A DNA stretch of 64,000 bases, taken from NCBI GenBank assembly GCA_016718405.1, contig JADKDJ010000006.1, positions 124,001 through 188,000 of the forward strand, in the 5' to 3' direction. The stretch is from Candidatus Rhodoferax odensensis (GTDB lineage Bacteria > Pseudomonadota > Gammaproteobacteria > Burkholderiales > Burkholderiaceae_C). Positions 17,671 to 25,744 of the stretch are shown in pieces. The position numbers and the translations under genes are program-made. Position 1 is the first letter of the stretch. The number at the start of each line of letters is the position of its first letter. The notes beneath the pieces are model-generated. The model had not been told where the DNA came from. It saw nothing but the letters and a program-made list of their open reading frames with translations, and made no database searches.

Positions 17671-19677
17671 TTATTTGCGCCAAACCATCAGGATGACGGC
17701 AGAGTTGCCCTCAACAAAGAGGTCTTGGTCCGCCTCGGCGGCTGTCGACGCGATCTTTCTCAACCACTTCGTGGCGAGGGGAAGTTTGAAGTGCGTGGCA
17801 ACCCGAAGCGCGCGAACCAGCGGTCTTGCACTGTAGGCTCTGAAGGAAGGTGTCGGCTGCAGAGTTGGGTGATAGAGCGATTTCGTGAAGCAATGGTGCA
17901 GCCCGCTCGACGCAAAAGCGTCGTGCCAGGCTTCGACGGTCCGGCCCCGCACATGTGCGCTCTGTGGGGCTGCTTGGGTGCAAGACTCGATGAGGACCAG
18001 ATGACCGCCATCGTCCATGCACTGGACAACGCGCTCGATGGCGCTATGTAGGCTCGCGTCGTCGAGAATGTGCTGAAACACTGTGACCGCGAGCGTTAAC
18101 CGGTAGGGACCATGCGCGGTCAGGTCCTCGATGCGGGTGGTGAACCGCGCATTGCGAGCTACACCCTGGCCATGGGCGACATCAATGACAGCACTGGACG
18201 GGTCGTAGCCCAGGACGTTCAGACCCATTGCGCTGAGCATTCTTGTGAAGTCACCGGCGCCACACCCGTAATCCAGGCACCTGGCATTGGCCGGCAAGCC
18301 CAATTGCCCCACCGTTGTCTTCACCAGCTTGAGGCGCAGTGTCTGGTCGTAGTGGTAAATCGCCTGGTTGGTCCATCCGGTATGACCATACTTCCTTGCG
18401 CGGGTAGACCAATAAGCGGCGTCCGATTCATGCGCTGCGCTGGGCTTAGTCGTGGCGGCTTGACTTCGCCGGACGATCGCCATTCCCATCATGAGCGTGA
18501 CCAGGTATGAAGCCACGATGGCATCGGCAACAGACGCTGCGCTGTGACCGTTGAAGTAGCCTGCCAGCAGCAAGGTCACCAGGTAGACGATCGACAGCCC
18601 GGCCATGGCGCCATACCGCCGACGCGCAGCGAGTCGTTGGTTGACCAGGGCATTGAGCGATGCGAATACGACCGCCACTTGCAGCGTCAGCAACGTGCCA
18701 TGGCTGACCTTGCTCGGCTCCAGGCCGTACCAGGACAAGATGTGCGGGCCAAAGACCTGCACAAGGCCCAACGAAGCGAGTGAAATGCCCAGGTAGGCTG
18801 CGGTGATGGGTCCGACACCCTTCGTCGTGTCTTGACCCCTACGGCCCAACAACGGGACCACCAAGTTCCCCAGCACACCCGGGACAAACAGACCGACCGC
18901 GAATAACTGATACCCAAGGGAAAACGCAGCCGCGGCAGTGTGGTCATTGGCGGCATTCACGGCACTCAGGGCGTGCGCGTGGGCGTACAGTATCAACGCC
19001 GAAAACAGCATGATGTAGCCGTGTTCGGGAGTACGCGGCAGCGACCGCGCGACCAAGGTTCGCACGGAACGGAGCCTGAGCGCGCGCAGGTGGGTGTGAT
19101 TTGCCGACCAGTAGACCGCAAGCGCGACAATCGGCAGCGTCGCCGCGATGGCCGAGAGTAGAAGTTTGGCATCGGCGTTCAGCGCCAAACCCAAAGCACC
19201 GACGGCATAGGGAAGACTCAGGCCGCACAGTAGCAGGATGCCCGCCCGGGCGCCTTTCAACTGTGCATTCAACACAGACATCTGGACCATCAGCACCGAG
19301 TTGCCGAACGAATACAGTGCGACCCACAAGCCCGTCTGGGCGGGGGCGCGACAGGCCCAGTTGCCGTTGCAGGAGGTGGCGTCAGGCACCGCGTGTCCTG
19401 CCCATAACCCACCCAGCGCTGAGACGATTGCCGCAAAGACGAGCGCTGACACGGCCAGGTGCTGGGGATTGCGTGGGTCTTCGGGCGTGTTGGATGCCAG
19501 GATCATCTGGGTGTAGCTGACGGTTGCAAGGGCGGTGAGGAAGTTCGCCTGCGCCAGTATTTCAACGAAGTGCACATAGCTGTGGCTACCAACCAGACTG
19601 GCTAGAAGCAGGCCGAACAGTAGCGGCAGCAGCTTGGCCAAACCCGTACTGCCGACAAAAATCAGTGCGCCTTGCAT
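17671..19677 (-). CDS. Wzx-like flippase fused to SAM-dependent methyltransferase (cassette gene 1)
   Basis: One uninterrupted 668-codon frame encodes two domains. Residues 1 to about 402 form a multi-helix membrane protein (around 12 hydrophobic segments) resembling MATE/Wzx polysaccharide flippases. After a short polar linker (403-420), residues 421-668 form a class I methyltransferase: DAAYWSTRARKYG, motif I CLDYGCGAGDF (467-477), an acidic YDPSS after strand 2 and FQHILDD. A flippase would move the undecaprenyl-linked glycan across the inner membrane, and the cytoplasmic methyltransferase could methylate it first. The ATG at 19677 is the first possible start but has no clear Shine-Dalgarno sequence. 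It is the promoter-proximal gene of the cassette. Confidence 0.84.
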   Translation of the reverse strand: MQGALIFVGSTGLAKLLPLLFGLLLASLVGSHSYVHFVEILAQANFLTALATVSYTQMILASNTPEDPRNPQHLAVSALVFAAIVSALGGLWAGHAVPDATSCNGNWACRAPAQTGLWVALYSFGNSVLMVQMSVLNAQLKGARAGILLLCGLSLPYAVGALGLALNADAKLLLSAIAATLPIVALAVYWSANHTHLRALRLRSVRTLVARSLPRTPEHGYIMLFSALILYAHAHALSAVNAANDHTAAAAFSLGYQLFAVGLFVPGVLGNLVVPLLGRRGQDTTKGVGPITAAYLGISLASLGLVQVFGPHILSWYGLEPSKVSHGTLLTLQVAVVFASLNALVNQRLAARRRYGAMAGLSIVYLVTLLLAGYFNGHSAASVADAIVASYLVTLMMGMAIVRRSQAATTKPSAAHESDAAYWSTRARKYGHTGWTNQAIYHYDQTLRLKLVKTTVGQLGLPANARCLDYGCGAGDFTRMLSAMGLNVLGYDPSSAVIDVAHGQGVARNARFTTRIEDLTAHGPYRLTLAVTVFQHILDDASLHSAIERVVQCMDDGGHLVLIESCTQAAPQSAHVRGRTVEAWHDAFASSGLHHCFTKSLYHPTLQPTPSFRAYSARPLVRALRVATHFKLPLATKWLRKIASTAAEADQDLFVEGNSAVILMVWRK

Positions 19678-19887
19678 TTTTTGGTGTTCGTGGCCTTAGG
19701 TCCAACGGGCAAAACCGTCCGGCGCCTGTATTTGGTTGTGTTGACTCTAGCCATAGGTGGTCAGCATTGTCGTGTGTTTTGCGTGGCGATGACCCGCGTG
19801 AACCAGTCACGCCCGTCGCATGGCCAAGTCCGGGACCTTGCGTCACAGTGATGCTGCGTCGCGCTGGTTGCCGCGTAAAATCGAACC
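19678..19887. promoter_or_regulatory. Divergent promoter region between glycan cassette and lpxC
   Basis: These 210 bp separate the divergent flippase fusion and lpxC starts and must serve both directions. On the plus strand TTGACT (19741-19746) and CATTGT (19765-19770) are 18 bp apart and could be a weak sigma-70 promoter for lpxC. No comparable pair was recognised on the minus strand. No gene is supported here. Confidence 0.35.
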
Positions 19888-20811
19888 GTGTTACAGCAAA
19901 GAACCCTTAAATCCCTGACCCGCGCCGTGGGCGTGGGCGTGCACAGCGGGCAACGGGTCGAACTCACGCTGCGTCCGGCGCAGCCGGATACGGGAATCGT
20001 GTTTCGGCGCGTGGACCTGCCCCAGCCGGTGGATATTCCAATGGTGGCCAGCTCGGTGTCGGACACGCGCATGGCTACAACGGTGGCCAATGGCGGGGCC
20101 AAAGTGGCTACGGTCGAACACCTGATGTCGGCCTGCGCCGGGCTGGGCATCGACAACCTTTACGTTGATATCACCGCCGAAGAAGTGCCGATTCTGGACG
20201 GCTCGGCGGCTTCGTTTGTGTTCTTGCTGCAAAGCGCGGGCATCGTGTTTCAGAATGCGCCGCGGCGCTTCATTCAGGTAACCAGGCCGGTCGAGGTACG
20301 CGAAGGAACCGGTGCGGCTGAGCGCTGGGCTCGATTGGAGCCCTTTCACGGTTACAAGCTGAGTTTCGAGATCGACTTCGATCATCCTGCGGTGGACTCA
20401 ACCGGGCAGCAGGTCGCCTTCGACATGAGCGTGAACTCCTACTCCCGAGACATCGCCCGGGCCCGCACTTTTGGCTTCACCAAGGATGTGGAGATGATGC
20501 GCGTCAACGGTCTGGGCCTGGGCGGCGGCCTGGACAACGCCATCGTGATGGACGACTACAAGATTCTCAATGCGGGTGGCTTGCGTTATGACGATGAATT
20601 CGTCAAACACAAGATACTGGATGCAATGGGCGACCTGTACATGTTGGGCAAACCCCTGCTGGCAAGCTTCAGCGCCTTTCGCTCAGGCCATGCCTTGAAC
20701 AACAAGCTCGTGCGTGAGCTGCTAAGCCAGACTGACGCCTGGAAAATCGTGACTTTTGAGGACGAGCAGCTCGCCCCCAAAGGTTTTGCGCAACTCGCGC
20801 GAGCCTGGTAG
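19888..20811 (+). CDS. lpxC: UDP-3-O-acyl-N-acetylglucosamine deacetylase LpxC
   Basis: Zinc amidase that catalyses the committed step of lipid A synthesis in the cytoplasm. The 307-residue product begins [20 protein letters not shown] and has the zinc-ligand motif [15 protein letters not shown] plus the C-terminal [16 protein letters not shown], which supplies His and Asp ligands, followed by [11 protein letters not shown]. The GTG at 19888 is used because it gives the normal family N-terminus; no earlier start in frame is plausible. Together with the dcw genes it puts outer-membrane and wall synthesis in one neighbourhood. Confidence 0.97.
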   Translation: MLQQRTLKSLTRAVGVGVHSGQRVELTLRPAQPDTGIVFRRVDLPQPVDIPMVASSVSDTRMATTVANGGAKVATVEHLMSACAGLGIDNLYVDITAEEVPILDGSAASFVFLLQSAGIVFQNAPRRFIQVTRPVEVREGTGAAERWARLEPFHGYKLSFEIDFDHPAVDSTGQQVAFDMSVNSYSRDIARARTFGFTKDVEMMRVNGLGLGGGLDNAIVMDDYKILNAGGLRYDDEFVKHKILDAMGDLYMLGKPLLASFSAFRSGHALNNKLVRELLSQTDAWKIVTFEDEQLAPKGFAQLARAW

Positions 20812-20824
20812 TTGCCCCGACGTC

Positions 20825-21001
20825 ATGCTGCTGTTTCGTTGGCTCATTTTGCTGCTACTGCTCGGTGCAGTAGTGTCGTTCTCCTTCTACGCCGCGACCG
20901 GGCAAGTTCGTTACCGGCGCATCGGCCTGCTGACACTCAAGTGGACGCTGATTGCGGCGTTTGGCTTCTTTGCGGTGCTGGTGTTGGAGCGCATCGCCTG
21001 A
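20825..21001 (+). CDS. Small two-helix membrane protein
   Basis: A 58-residue hydrophobic peptide starting 13 bp after lpxC. It shows two predicted transmembrane segments (about residues 3-22 and 36-55) separated by a short positively charged loop (GQVRYRRIG), so both ends probably face the same side of the membrane. I recognise no known domain. No strong ribosome-binding site precedes the ATG at 20825, and a longer open frame runs back into lpxC. Function unknown. Confidence 0.7.
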   Translation: MLLFRWLILLLLLGAVVSFSFYAATGQVRYRRIGLLTLKWTLIAAFGFFAVLVLERIA

Positions 21002-21047
21002 CTCCGGGGGCCAGCTAGCGCGCGTGGTCGCGCGATGCTCGACCAGA

Positions 21048-21596
21048 TCAGCGGCTCCGCCCCGCTCGGTACTTGCCACTGCCCAGGCCACCGAGTCCGT
21101 TCGCCTTGGCCAGGCGCGCCAGGGCCGCCCCGGCGTGGGCGTGGGTGATGGCCAGGCCCAGCGCATCGGCCGCGTCCGGGCCGGGCAGACCGGGCAGGCT
21201 CAGCAGGCGGCGTACCATCTCCTGAATCTGGTGCTTCTGGGCTCGGCCATGGCCGGTCACCGCCTGCTTCATCTGCAAGGCGGTGTATTCGGCCACCGAC
21301 AAGTCGGATGACACCAGCGCCGTGACGCATGCGCCGCGCGCTTGGCCCAGCAACAGTGTCGACTGCGGGTTGACGTTGACGAACACGATCTCGACCGAGG
21401 CGCAATCGGGCTGGTAGCGGCCGATCACTTCACGGATGCCGTCAAACAAGACCTTGAGGCGCTCGGGCAGTTGCCCTTTTTCCAGGTGAGTGGTGCTGAT
21501 GGTGCCGCTGGCGACATACGTCAACGCTGGGCCGTCCATGTCGATCACACCAAAGCCGGTGGTGCGCAGGCCAGGGTCGATGCCGAGGATTCGCAT
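21048..21596 (-). CDS. ruvC: Holliday junction endodeoxyribonuclease RuvC
   Basis: RuvC resolves Holliday junctions made by RuvAB. The 182-residue product has the RNase H-like start [18 protein letters not shown] with the first catalytic Asp, the central acidic position in [24 protein letters not shown], and [16 protein letters not shown] near the C-terminus with the last catalytic acid. It ends 46 bp from the convergent small membrane-protein gene. ruvA and ruvB are not in this window. Confidence 0.96.
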   Translation of the reverse strand: MRILGIDPGLRTTGFGVIDMDGPALTYVASGTISTTHLEKGQLPERLKVLFDGIREVIGRYQPDCASVEIVFVNVNPQSTLLLGQARGACVTALVSSDLSVAEYTALQMKQAVTGHGRAQKHQIQEMVRRLLSLPGLPGPDAADALGLAITHAHAGAALARLAKANGLGGLGSGKYRAGRSR

Positions 21597-21636
21597 GCTA
21601 TCGAAATAATAGTGCCGTAGTCAATAGACACATGTT

Positions 21637-22626
21637 CTACAGGTCGAAATACCAGCGAACCGAGTGAAAAAACACCGGTGCGGCAAAGCACAGCGAGTCG
21701 ACCCGATCCAGCAGGCCACCGGCGCCCGTCACGGACACGCTACCCTGTCCCCAGATCGGGATGCCGCGGTCGCGCTTGAGGGCCTTCATCACCAGATGCC
21801 CCAGCGAGCCGGCGGCGCAGGCAATGAAGGACATGGCAAAGGCCTGCCCCGGGACAAACGGTGTGATGCCGGCCAACAGGGTTCCCAAAACGCTGGCCAC
21901 GGCGATACCGGTCCACCAACTCGGCCAGTTGAAACTCTGGCTGATCTGCGGCGCCGCTGGCGCGCGTTTGAACCGGCGCGACGCCAAATGCTGCACCACG
22001 GAGCTGGTCTGCACCACGATCACCAGAAAGAACACAAGGAACGCGTTGCGTCCGTCGTATTTGGGGAACTCCAGCAGCAGCAACGCGGGCACGTGGCTCA
22101 TGCCGTAGATGCAGACCATGATGCCCCATTGCAGCTTGGCATTGCGCTCCAGAAAACGCTGCGGGTCGTTGGCCAGGGCGCTGGCCACCGGGATCGCCAG
22201 AAACACATAGACCGGGATGAACACAGTAAACAGGTCAAAGTGCTTGGCGCCCACCAGCCAGTACTGCACGGGCAGCACGGCAAAGAAGGCCAGCACCAGA
22301 CCACGGTGGTCGCCGCGGCGCGTTGGCGACAGGGTCAGGAATTCGCGCAGGGCAAAAAACGAGATCAGCGCAAAGAGAGCGATCGCCACCCAATCACCGG
22401 ACAACCAGCCGATCCAGAACACCAGCACCATCAACCAACTGGTGCGCAAGATGCCGTCAAAGTTTTGCAGATCGCTGCGCCGGCGCTTTGCGACGGCTTC
22501 GTCCTCGTGCTCGTGCAGTGACAACATGAACGCGACGGCGCTGGCGATCAACAGAAAGCCGAAGACGATCACAAAGAGGGTTCCCACCTGCTGCGTGGGA
22601 CTGAGGTTCTTGAGCAACTGGTACAT
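21637..22626 (-). CDS. CdsA-like phosphatidate cytidylyltransferase family protein
   Basis: The 329-residue integral membrane protein has about eight hydrophobic segments and the CTP-transferase signature at its C-terminus: SLGHLVMKALKRDRGIPIWG, then GAGGLLDRVDSLCFAAPVFF. Canonical CdsA makes CDP-diacylglycerol from phosphatidate and CTP. The HGG of the consensus reads GAGG here, and the gene sits 12 bp downstream of an acyltransferase instead of in the lpxC-dxr-rseP region usual for the main cdsA. It may therefore be a second, specialised paralogue. Confidence 0.85.
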   Translation of the reverse strand: MYQLLKNLSPTQQVGTLFVIVFGFLLIASAVAFMLSLHEHEDEAVAKRRRSDLQNFDGILRTSWLMVLVFWIGWLSGDWVAIALFALISFFALREFLTLSPTRRGDHRGLVLAFFAVLPVQYWLVGAKHFDLFTVFIPVYVFLAIPVASALANDPQRFLERNAKLQWGIMVCIYGMSHVPALLLLEFPKYDGRNAFLVFFLVIVVQTSSVVQHLASRRFKRAPAAPQISQSFNWPSWWTGIAVASVLGTLLAGITPFVPGQAFAMSFIACAAGSLGHLVMKALKRDRGIPIWGQGSVSVTGAGGLLDRVDSLCFAAPVFFHSVRWYFDL

Positions 22627-22638
22627 GGTGACGACCGT

Positions 22639-23250
22639 TCAGATCTCGCGCAGAGCCATCACTGCGCCGCGCGCCCGGTCCAGGAAGGCGCGCCGTTCTT
22701 CGCCTTCGTGCAGATGAATTGGGGCACCAAATGTCACCGAGCAAAGAACCGGTACCGGCACCACTTCACCCTTTGGCATGACGCGCTGCACATTGTTGAT
22801 CCAGGCCGGAACCAGTACCACGTTGGGAAATCGCTGCGCCAGGTTGTACAAACCGGCCTTGAAGGGCTGTGGTTCATCGGCGTTGCCGCGAGTGCCTTCG
22901 GGGAACAGGATGATCGAGTCGCCACGTTGCAGTGCCTCGCACAGGGGCTCCAGCGGGTCCTCGTCGGCGCTGCGCTCGCGCGAGACGTAGATGACGTTGA
23001 ATACGGCGCTGGTCAGCCATCGCTTGAAGGGAGTCTTGGTCCAGTAGTCCCTGGCGGCGATGGCGCGCGTGACGGCACGCAACTCCTTGGGCAAGGCGGC
23101 CCAGATCATGACCAGATCGGCATGGCTCTGATGGTTGGCAAAGTAGATGCGTTGCTCGGCCTTCGGTGGGCAGCCGACCCATCGCGCTTGGGATCCGGTC
23201 AGGACGCGGATCAGCCCCAACAGAAACCAGCTCATCAACTTTGCACGCAT
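22639..23250 (-). CDS. PlsC-like lysophospholipid acyltransferase
   Basis: The 203-residue product has the acyltransferase motifs NHQSHAD (catalytic H-x4-D), an arginine-containing block ending SRERSADE, and FPEGTRGN (phosphate-binding motif). These mark a 1-acyl-sn-glycerol-3-phosphate acyltransferase-like enzyme that would produce phosphatidate at the inner membrane. One N-terminal hydrophobic segment is present. The gene lies directly upstream of the CdsA-like gene, and the two could make phosphatidate and then CDP-diacylglycerol in series. Confidence 0.88.
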   Translation of the reverse strand: MRAKLMSWFLLGLIRVLTGSQARWVGCPPKAEQRIYFANHQSHADLVMIWAALPKELRAVTRAIAARDYWTKTPFKRWLTSAVFNVIYVSRERSADEDPLEPLCEALQRGDSIILFPEGTRGNADEPQPFKAGLYNLAQRFPNVVLVPAWINNVQRVMPKGEVVPVPVLCSVTFGAPIHLHEGEERRAFLDRARGAVMALREI

Positions 23251-23296
23251 GGCCGCGATGATACAGAGCGGTGAACCGGTCTCGATGCCACCGAGC

Positions 23297-24040
23297 TCAG
23301 GGCAGCTCGGCGTTGGGCATGCGCGTCACCAAGGTGTTGGCGCGCTCACTTAGGTAAGCCGACTGCGGCAGTTTTTCGAAGTGTTTGGGGCGTGGCAGCA
23401 TGGCCGCAAGGCGGGCCGCTTCCCAGGGTGACAGCTGCGAGGCCGACTTGCGAAAGTAGTGCTGGGCGGCGGCTTCGGCGCCGAACACGCCTTCACCCCA
23501 CTCCACGCTGTTGAGGTAGATCTCCAAAATGCGCTGCTTGCTCAGAAGCGCCTCCAGCACCAGGGTCAAGACCATTTCCTGGCCTTTGCGCAGGAGCGTG
23601 CGCTCCCCCGATAAAAACAGATTCTTGGCCAGTTGCTGGGTGATGGTCGAACCGCCCACCACTTTCGGTGGCCTGGTCGCGGGCTGACCTTTGCCGGTGT
23701 CCAATGCGGCCTTGCGCGCGCTGCGGGCTTCGACCTGGGCGTTCTTTTTCCAGGCCTTCTCCAAGGCACCCCAATCCACCCCCTGGTGGCTGACAAAGCC
23801 ATCGTCTTCTGACGCGATGACCGCGCGTTTGAGGTTGTTGGAGATGTCAGGGTAGTCGCGCCACTGTTGGCGCCAACGGAAGCTGGGTTTTTGGGTCGCC
23901 AGTCGCCAGGCCTCCGAGCGTTCGAATGCGGTGGACTGAGGGTTGAACGCGGCCATGGCGGCGATACGCAGCACGAAGAACAGTTGTAGGGCCAGGATTG
24001 CCAGGCCCACCAGCACGATCCAGCGCAGCAAGGGCTTCAT
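23297..24040 (-). CDS. mtgA: Monofunctional peptidoglycan glycosyltransferase MtgA
   Basis: GT51 enzyme that polymerises lipid II glycan strands without a transpeptidase domain. The 247-residue product has an N-terminal transmembrane anchor (about residues 8-28), motif 1 IASEDDGFVSHQGVDW with the catalytic Glu, motif 2 GGSTITQQLAKNLFL, then RKGQEMVLTLVLEALLSKQRILEIYLN. The ATG at 24040 is used; a longer open frame overlaps aroE and has low-complexity content. The stretch between motifs 1 and 2 carries an extra basic linker of about 30 residues (QVEARSARKAALDTGKG). Confidence 0.93.
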   Translation of the reverse strand: MKPLLRWIVLVGLAILALQLFFVLRIAAMAAFNPQSTAFERSEAWRLATQKPSFRWRQQWRDYPDISNNLKRAVIASEDDGFVSHQGVDWGALEKAWKKNAQVEARSARKAALDTGKGQPATRPPKVVGGSTITQQLAKNLFLSGERTLLRKGQEMVLTLVLEALLSKQRILEIYLNSVEWGEGVFGAEAAAQHYFRKSASQLSPWEAARLAAMLPRPKHFEKLPQSAYLSERANTLVTRMPNAELP

Positions 24041-24053
24041 GCCTGGGCTTTCG

Positions 24054-24890
24054 TCACGCCGCCAAGCGCTGACGCAACTCGGCCAGTACCTGTGCGCTGG
24101 CGGGGCGAACACCGCGCCACAGGCTGAAGGCCTCGGCGGCCTGCTCGACCAGCATGCCCAGGCCATCGCGTGCCTGCGCGCCATGAGCCCGAGCCCAGTT
24201 CAAAAAAGGCTGTGCCGCCGGGCCGTACATCATGTCGTAGACCAGTGTCTCCGGTTTGAGCGCGCTGGCAGACACCGGCGAGCTCGCGCCACTGAGGCTG
24301 CTGATCGTCGCATTGACGACCAAATCAAAAGCGCCAGGCACTGTGTCCAGGGCGCTGGTTTGCAGTGCGACGCGGTGCAGCATGGCCAGGGGCGTGTGGC
24401 GCTCCACCAAGGCCCGCGCCTTGCTCGTGGTGCGGTTGGCGACCGTGATCCCAGTTGGTTGGGCCAGGATGAGCGGCCCGAGCACGCCGGCTGCCGCGCC
24501 GCCCGCGCCGATCAGCAGCACCTGGCGACCGCGCAGGTCAAAACCGGCGTTGGCCCGGATGTCCTGCACCAGTCCAATGCCGTCGGTGTTGTCGGCGACG
24601 ATGCCCTCAGGCGAAAAGCTCAGCGTATTGGCGGCCTGGGCCAGCAGCACCCGCTCGCTGGCGTGCTGGGCCAGGGCTGGCGCCTCAAACTTGAAGGGAA
24701 CCGTGACATTGCAGCCCTTGCCGCCCTCGGCGGCAAACGCGCGGACTGCATCGGCAAAACCATCGGCCGCGACCAGTCGGCGCCCATAGTGCAGGGTTTG
24801 GCCAGTCAGCTCCGCGAAGCGCGCGTGAATCCACGGCGACTGGCTGTGCGCCACCGGGTTGCCCATCACACAGTAGTGGTCCATGTTCAT
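24054..24890 (-). CDS. aroE: Shikimate dehydrogenase AroE
   Basis: NADPH-dependent enzyme that reduces 3-dehydroshikimate to shikimate. The 278-residue product has the substrate motif NPVAHSQSPWIHARF, the catalytic lysine in GCNVTVPFKFE, NTDGIGLVQDI and the cofactor loop LIGAGGAAAGVLG, with NRTTSKA after it. The start overlaps the stop of the TonB-like gene by 4 bp; a second ATG two codons later is possible. It shares the aromatic pathway with the DAHP synthase at 31506-32645 but is in a different operon. Confidence 0.95.
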   Translation of the reverse strand: MNMDHYCVMGNPVAHSQSPWIHARFAELTGQTLHYGRRLVAADGFADAVRAFAAEGGKGCNVTVPFKFEAPALAQHASERVLLAQAANTLSFSPEGIVADNTDGIGLVQDIRANAGFDLRGRQVLLIGAGGAAAGVLGPLILAQPTGITVANRTTSKARALVERHTPLAMLHRVALQTSALDTVPGAFDLVVNATISSLSGASSPVSASALKPETLVYDMMYGPAAQPFLNWARAHGAQARDGLGMLVEQAAEAFSLWRGVRPASAQVLAELRQRLAA

Positions 24891-25744
24891 CGCGAAGTCA
24901 GGCGCGTTTCCAGCGTTTCGTCTCGGGTGAACTTGAAACGCGACACCACCAGAATCTGGTCGGCCTTGCGCCGCATCGCGTCATTGAAATTTCCAAACGG
25001 CCCGGCGCTGCGCGCGATCACCTCGGCGCGGCGGTCCAGCGTGCGGTTACCCGAGCTTTCCACGATCTCGGTCGCGAGGACGCGGCCATCGTGGTTGATG
25101 GTGACGATCATGGTCAACTCGCCGTACAGCTTCTTGCCCGCCAGCTCGGGGAAGTTCTCGGTGCCCTTGTCTTCGATGGCCCGGCGCAGCTTGTCGTAGT
25201 AAATGGCATAGACCTCCTCACGCGTGGCCGGGCTGATATAGCGCTTCTTGGGGCGTGCATTTTCCTGGTTGATGCGCCGCTCAATTTCCGCCAGCAAGCG
25301 GATCAACTGACGACGCTTTTGCTCGCGTTCAAGGTACTCAGCGGTGTGGTGGGCCTGGCGCGGATCGGGCGGTGGCAAGGCCGCGAGCTGGCTCTTGATC
25401 TGCGCCAGCATCAGGTTCTGCTGCTCCTGCATGGCCTGCAGCTTGCGTTGCTCTTCTTCCTCCATGGTCTCGCCGGTCTCAGAGATCATGGACGGCGGCA
25501 GCGGGCTGCTGGCGCGGCCCTTCTCGGCGTCGCCGCCACCGGCCATGGAGAACTGCGCAATCGCCTTGGCCTGCTCGGGGCGTTCGTTGGTGCGGGCGTT
25601 GACCAGCACCACTTCCAGCGGCGCGTCTTCAAAGACACGCCGAAAAGATTCTGGATCGACAAAGCGCACGCTCAGCAGCACCGCATGCACGGCGACCGAG
25701 GCGCCAAGGGCGAGCTGAAGGGTGCTTAAAGCGCGCAGATTCAC
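24887..25744 (-). CDS. TonB-family C-terminal domain protein
   Basis: The 285-residue product has an N-terminal membrane anchor (about residues 8-26), a long Gln/Glu/Arg-rich stretch (about 90-170) that is likely helical or coiled coil, and a TonB-like C-terminal domain (about 175-275) with YYDKLRRAIEDKG, GELTMIVTINHDGRV and ESSGNRTLDRRA. It lacks the Pro-Lys/Pro-Glu-rich spacer of classical TonB. No exbB or exbD is nearby. It may be a TonB or TolA analogue acting on the cell envelope. Its ends overlap RNB and aroE genes by 4 bp each. Confidence 0.8.
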   Translation of the reverse strand: MNLRALSTLQLALGASVAVHAVLLSVRFVDPESFRRVFEDAPLEVVLVNARTNERPEQAKAIAQFSMAGGGDAEKGRASSPLPPSMISETGETMEEEEQRKLQAMQEQQNLMLAQIKSQLAALPPPDPRQAHHTAEYLEREQKRRQLIRLLAEIERRINQENARPKKRYISPATREEVYAIYYDKLRRAIEDKGTENFPELAGKKLYGELTMIVTINHDGRVLATEIVESSGNRTLDRRAEVIARSAGPFGNFNDAMRRKADQILVVSRFKFTRDETLETRLTSR

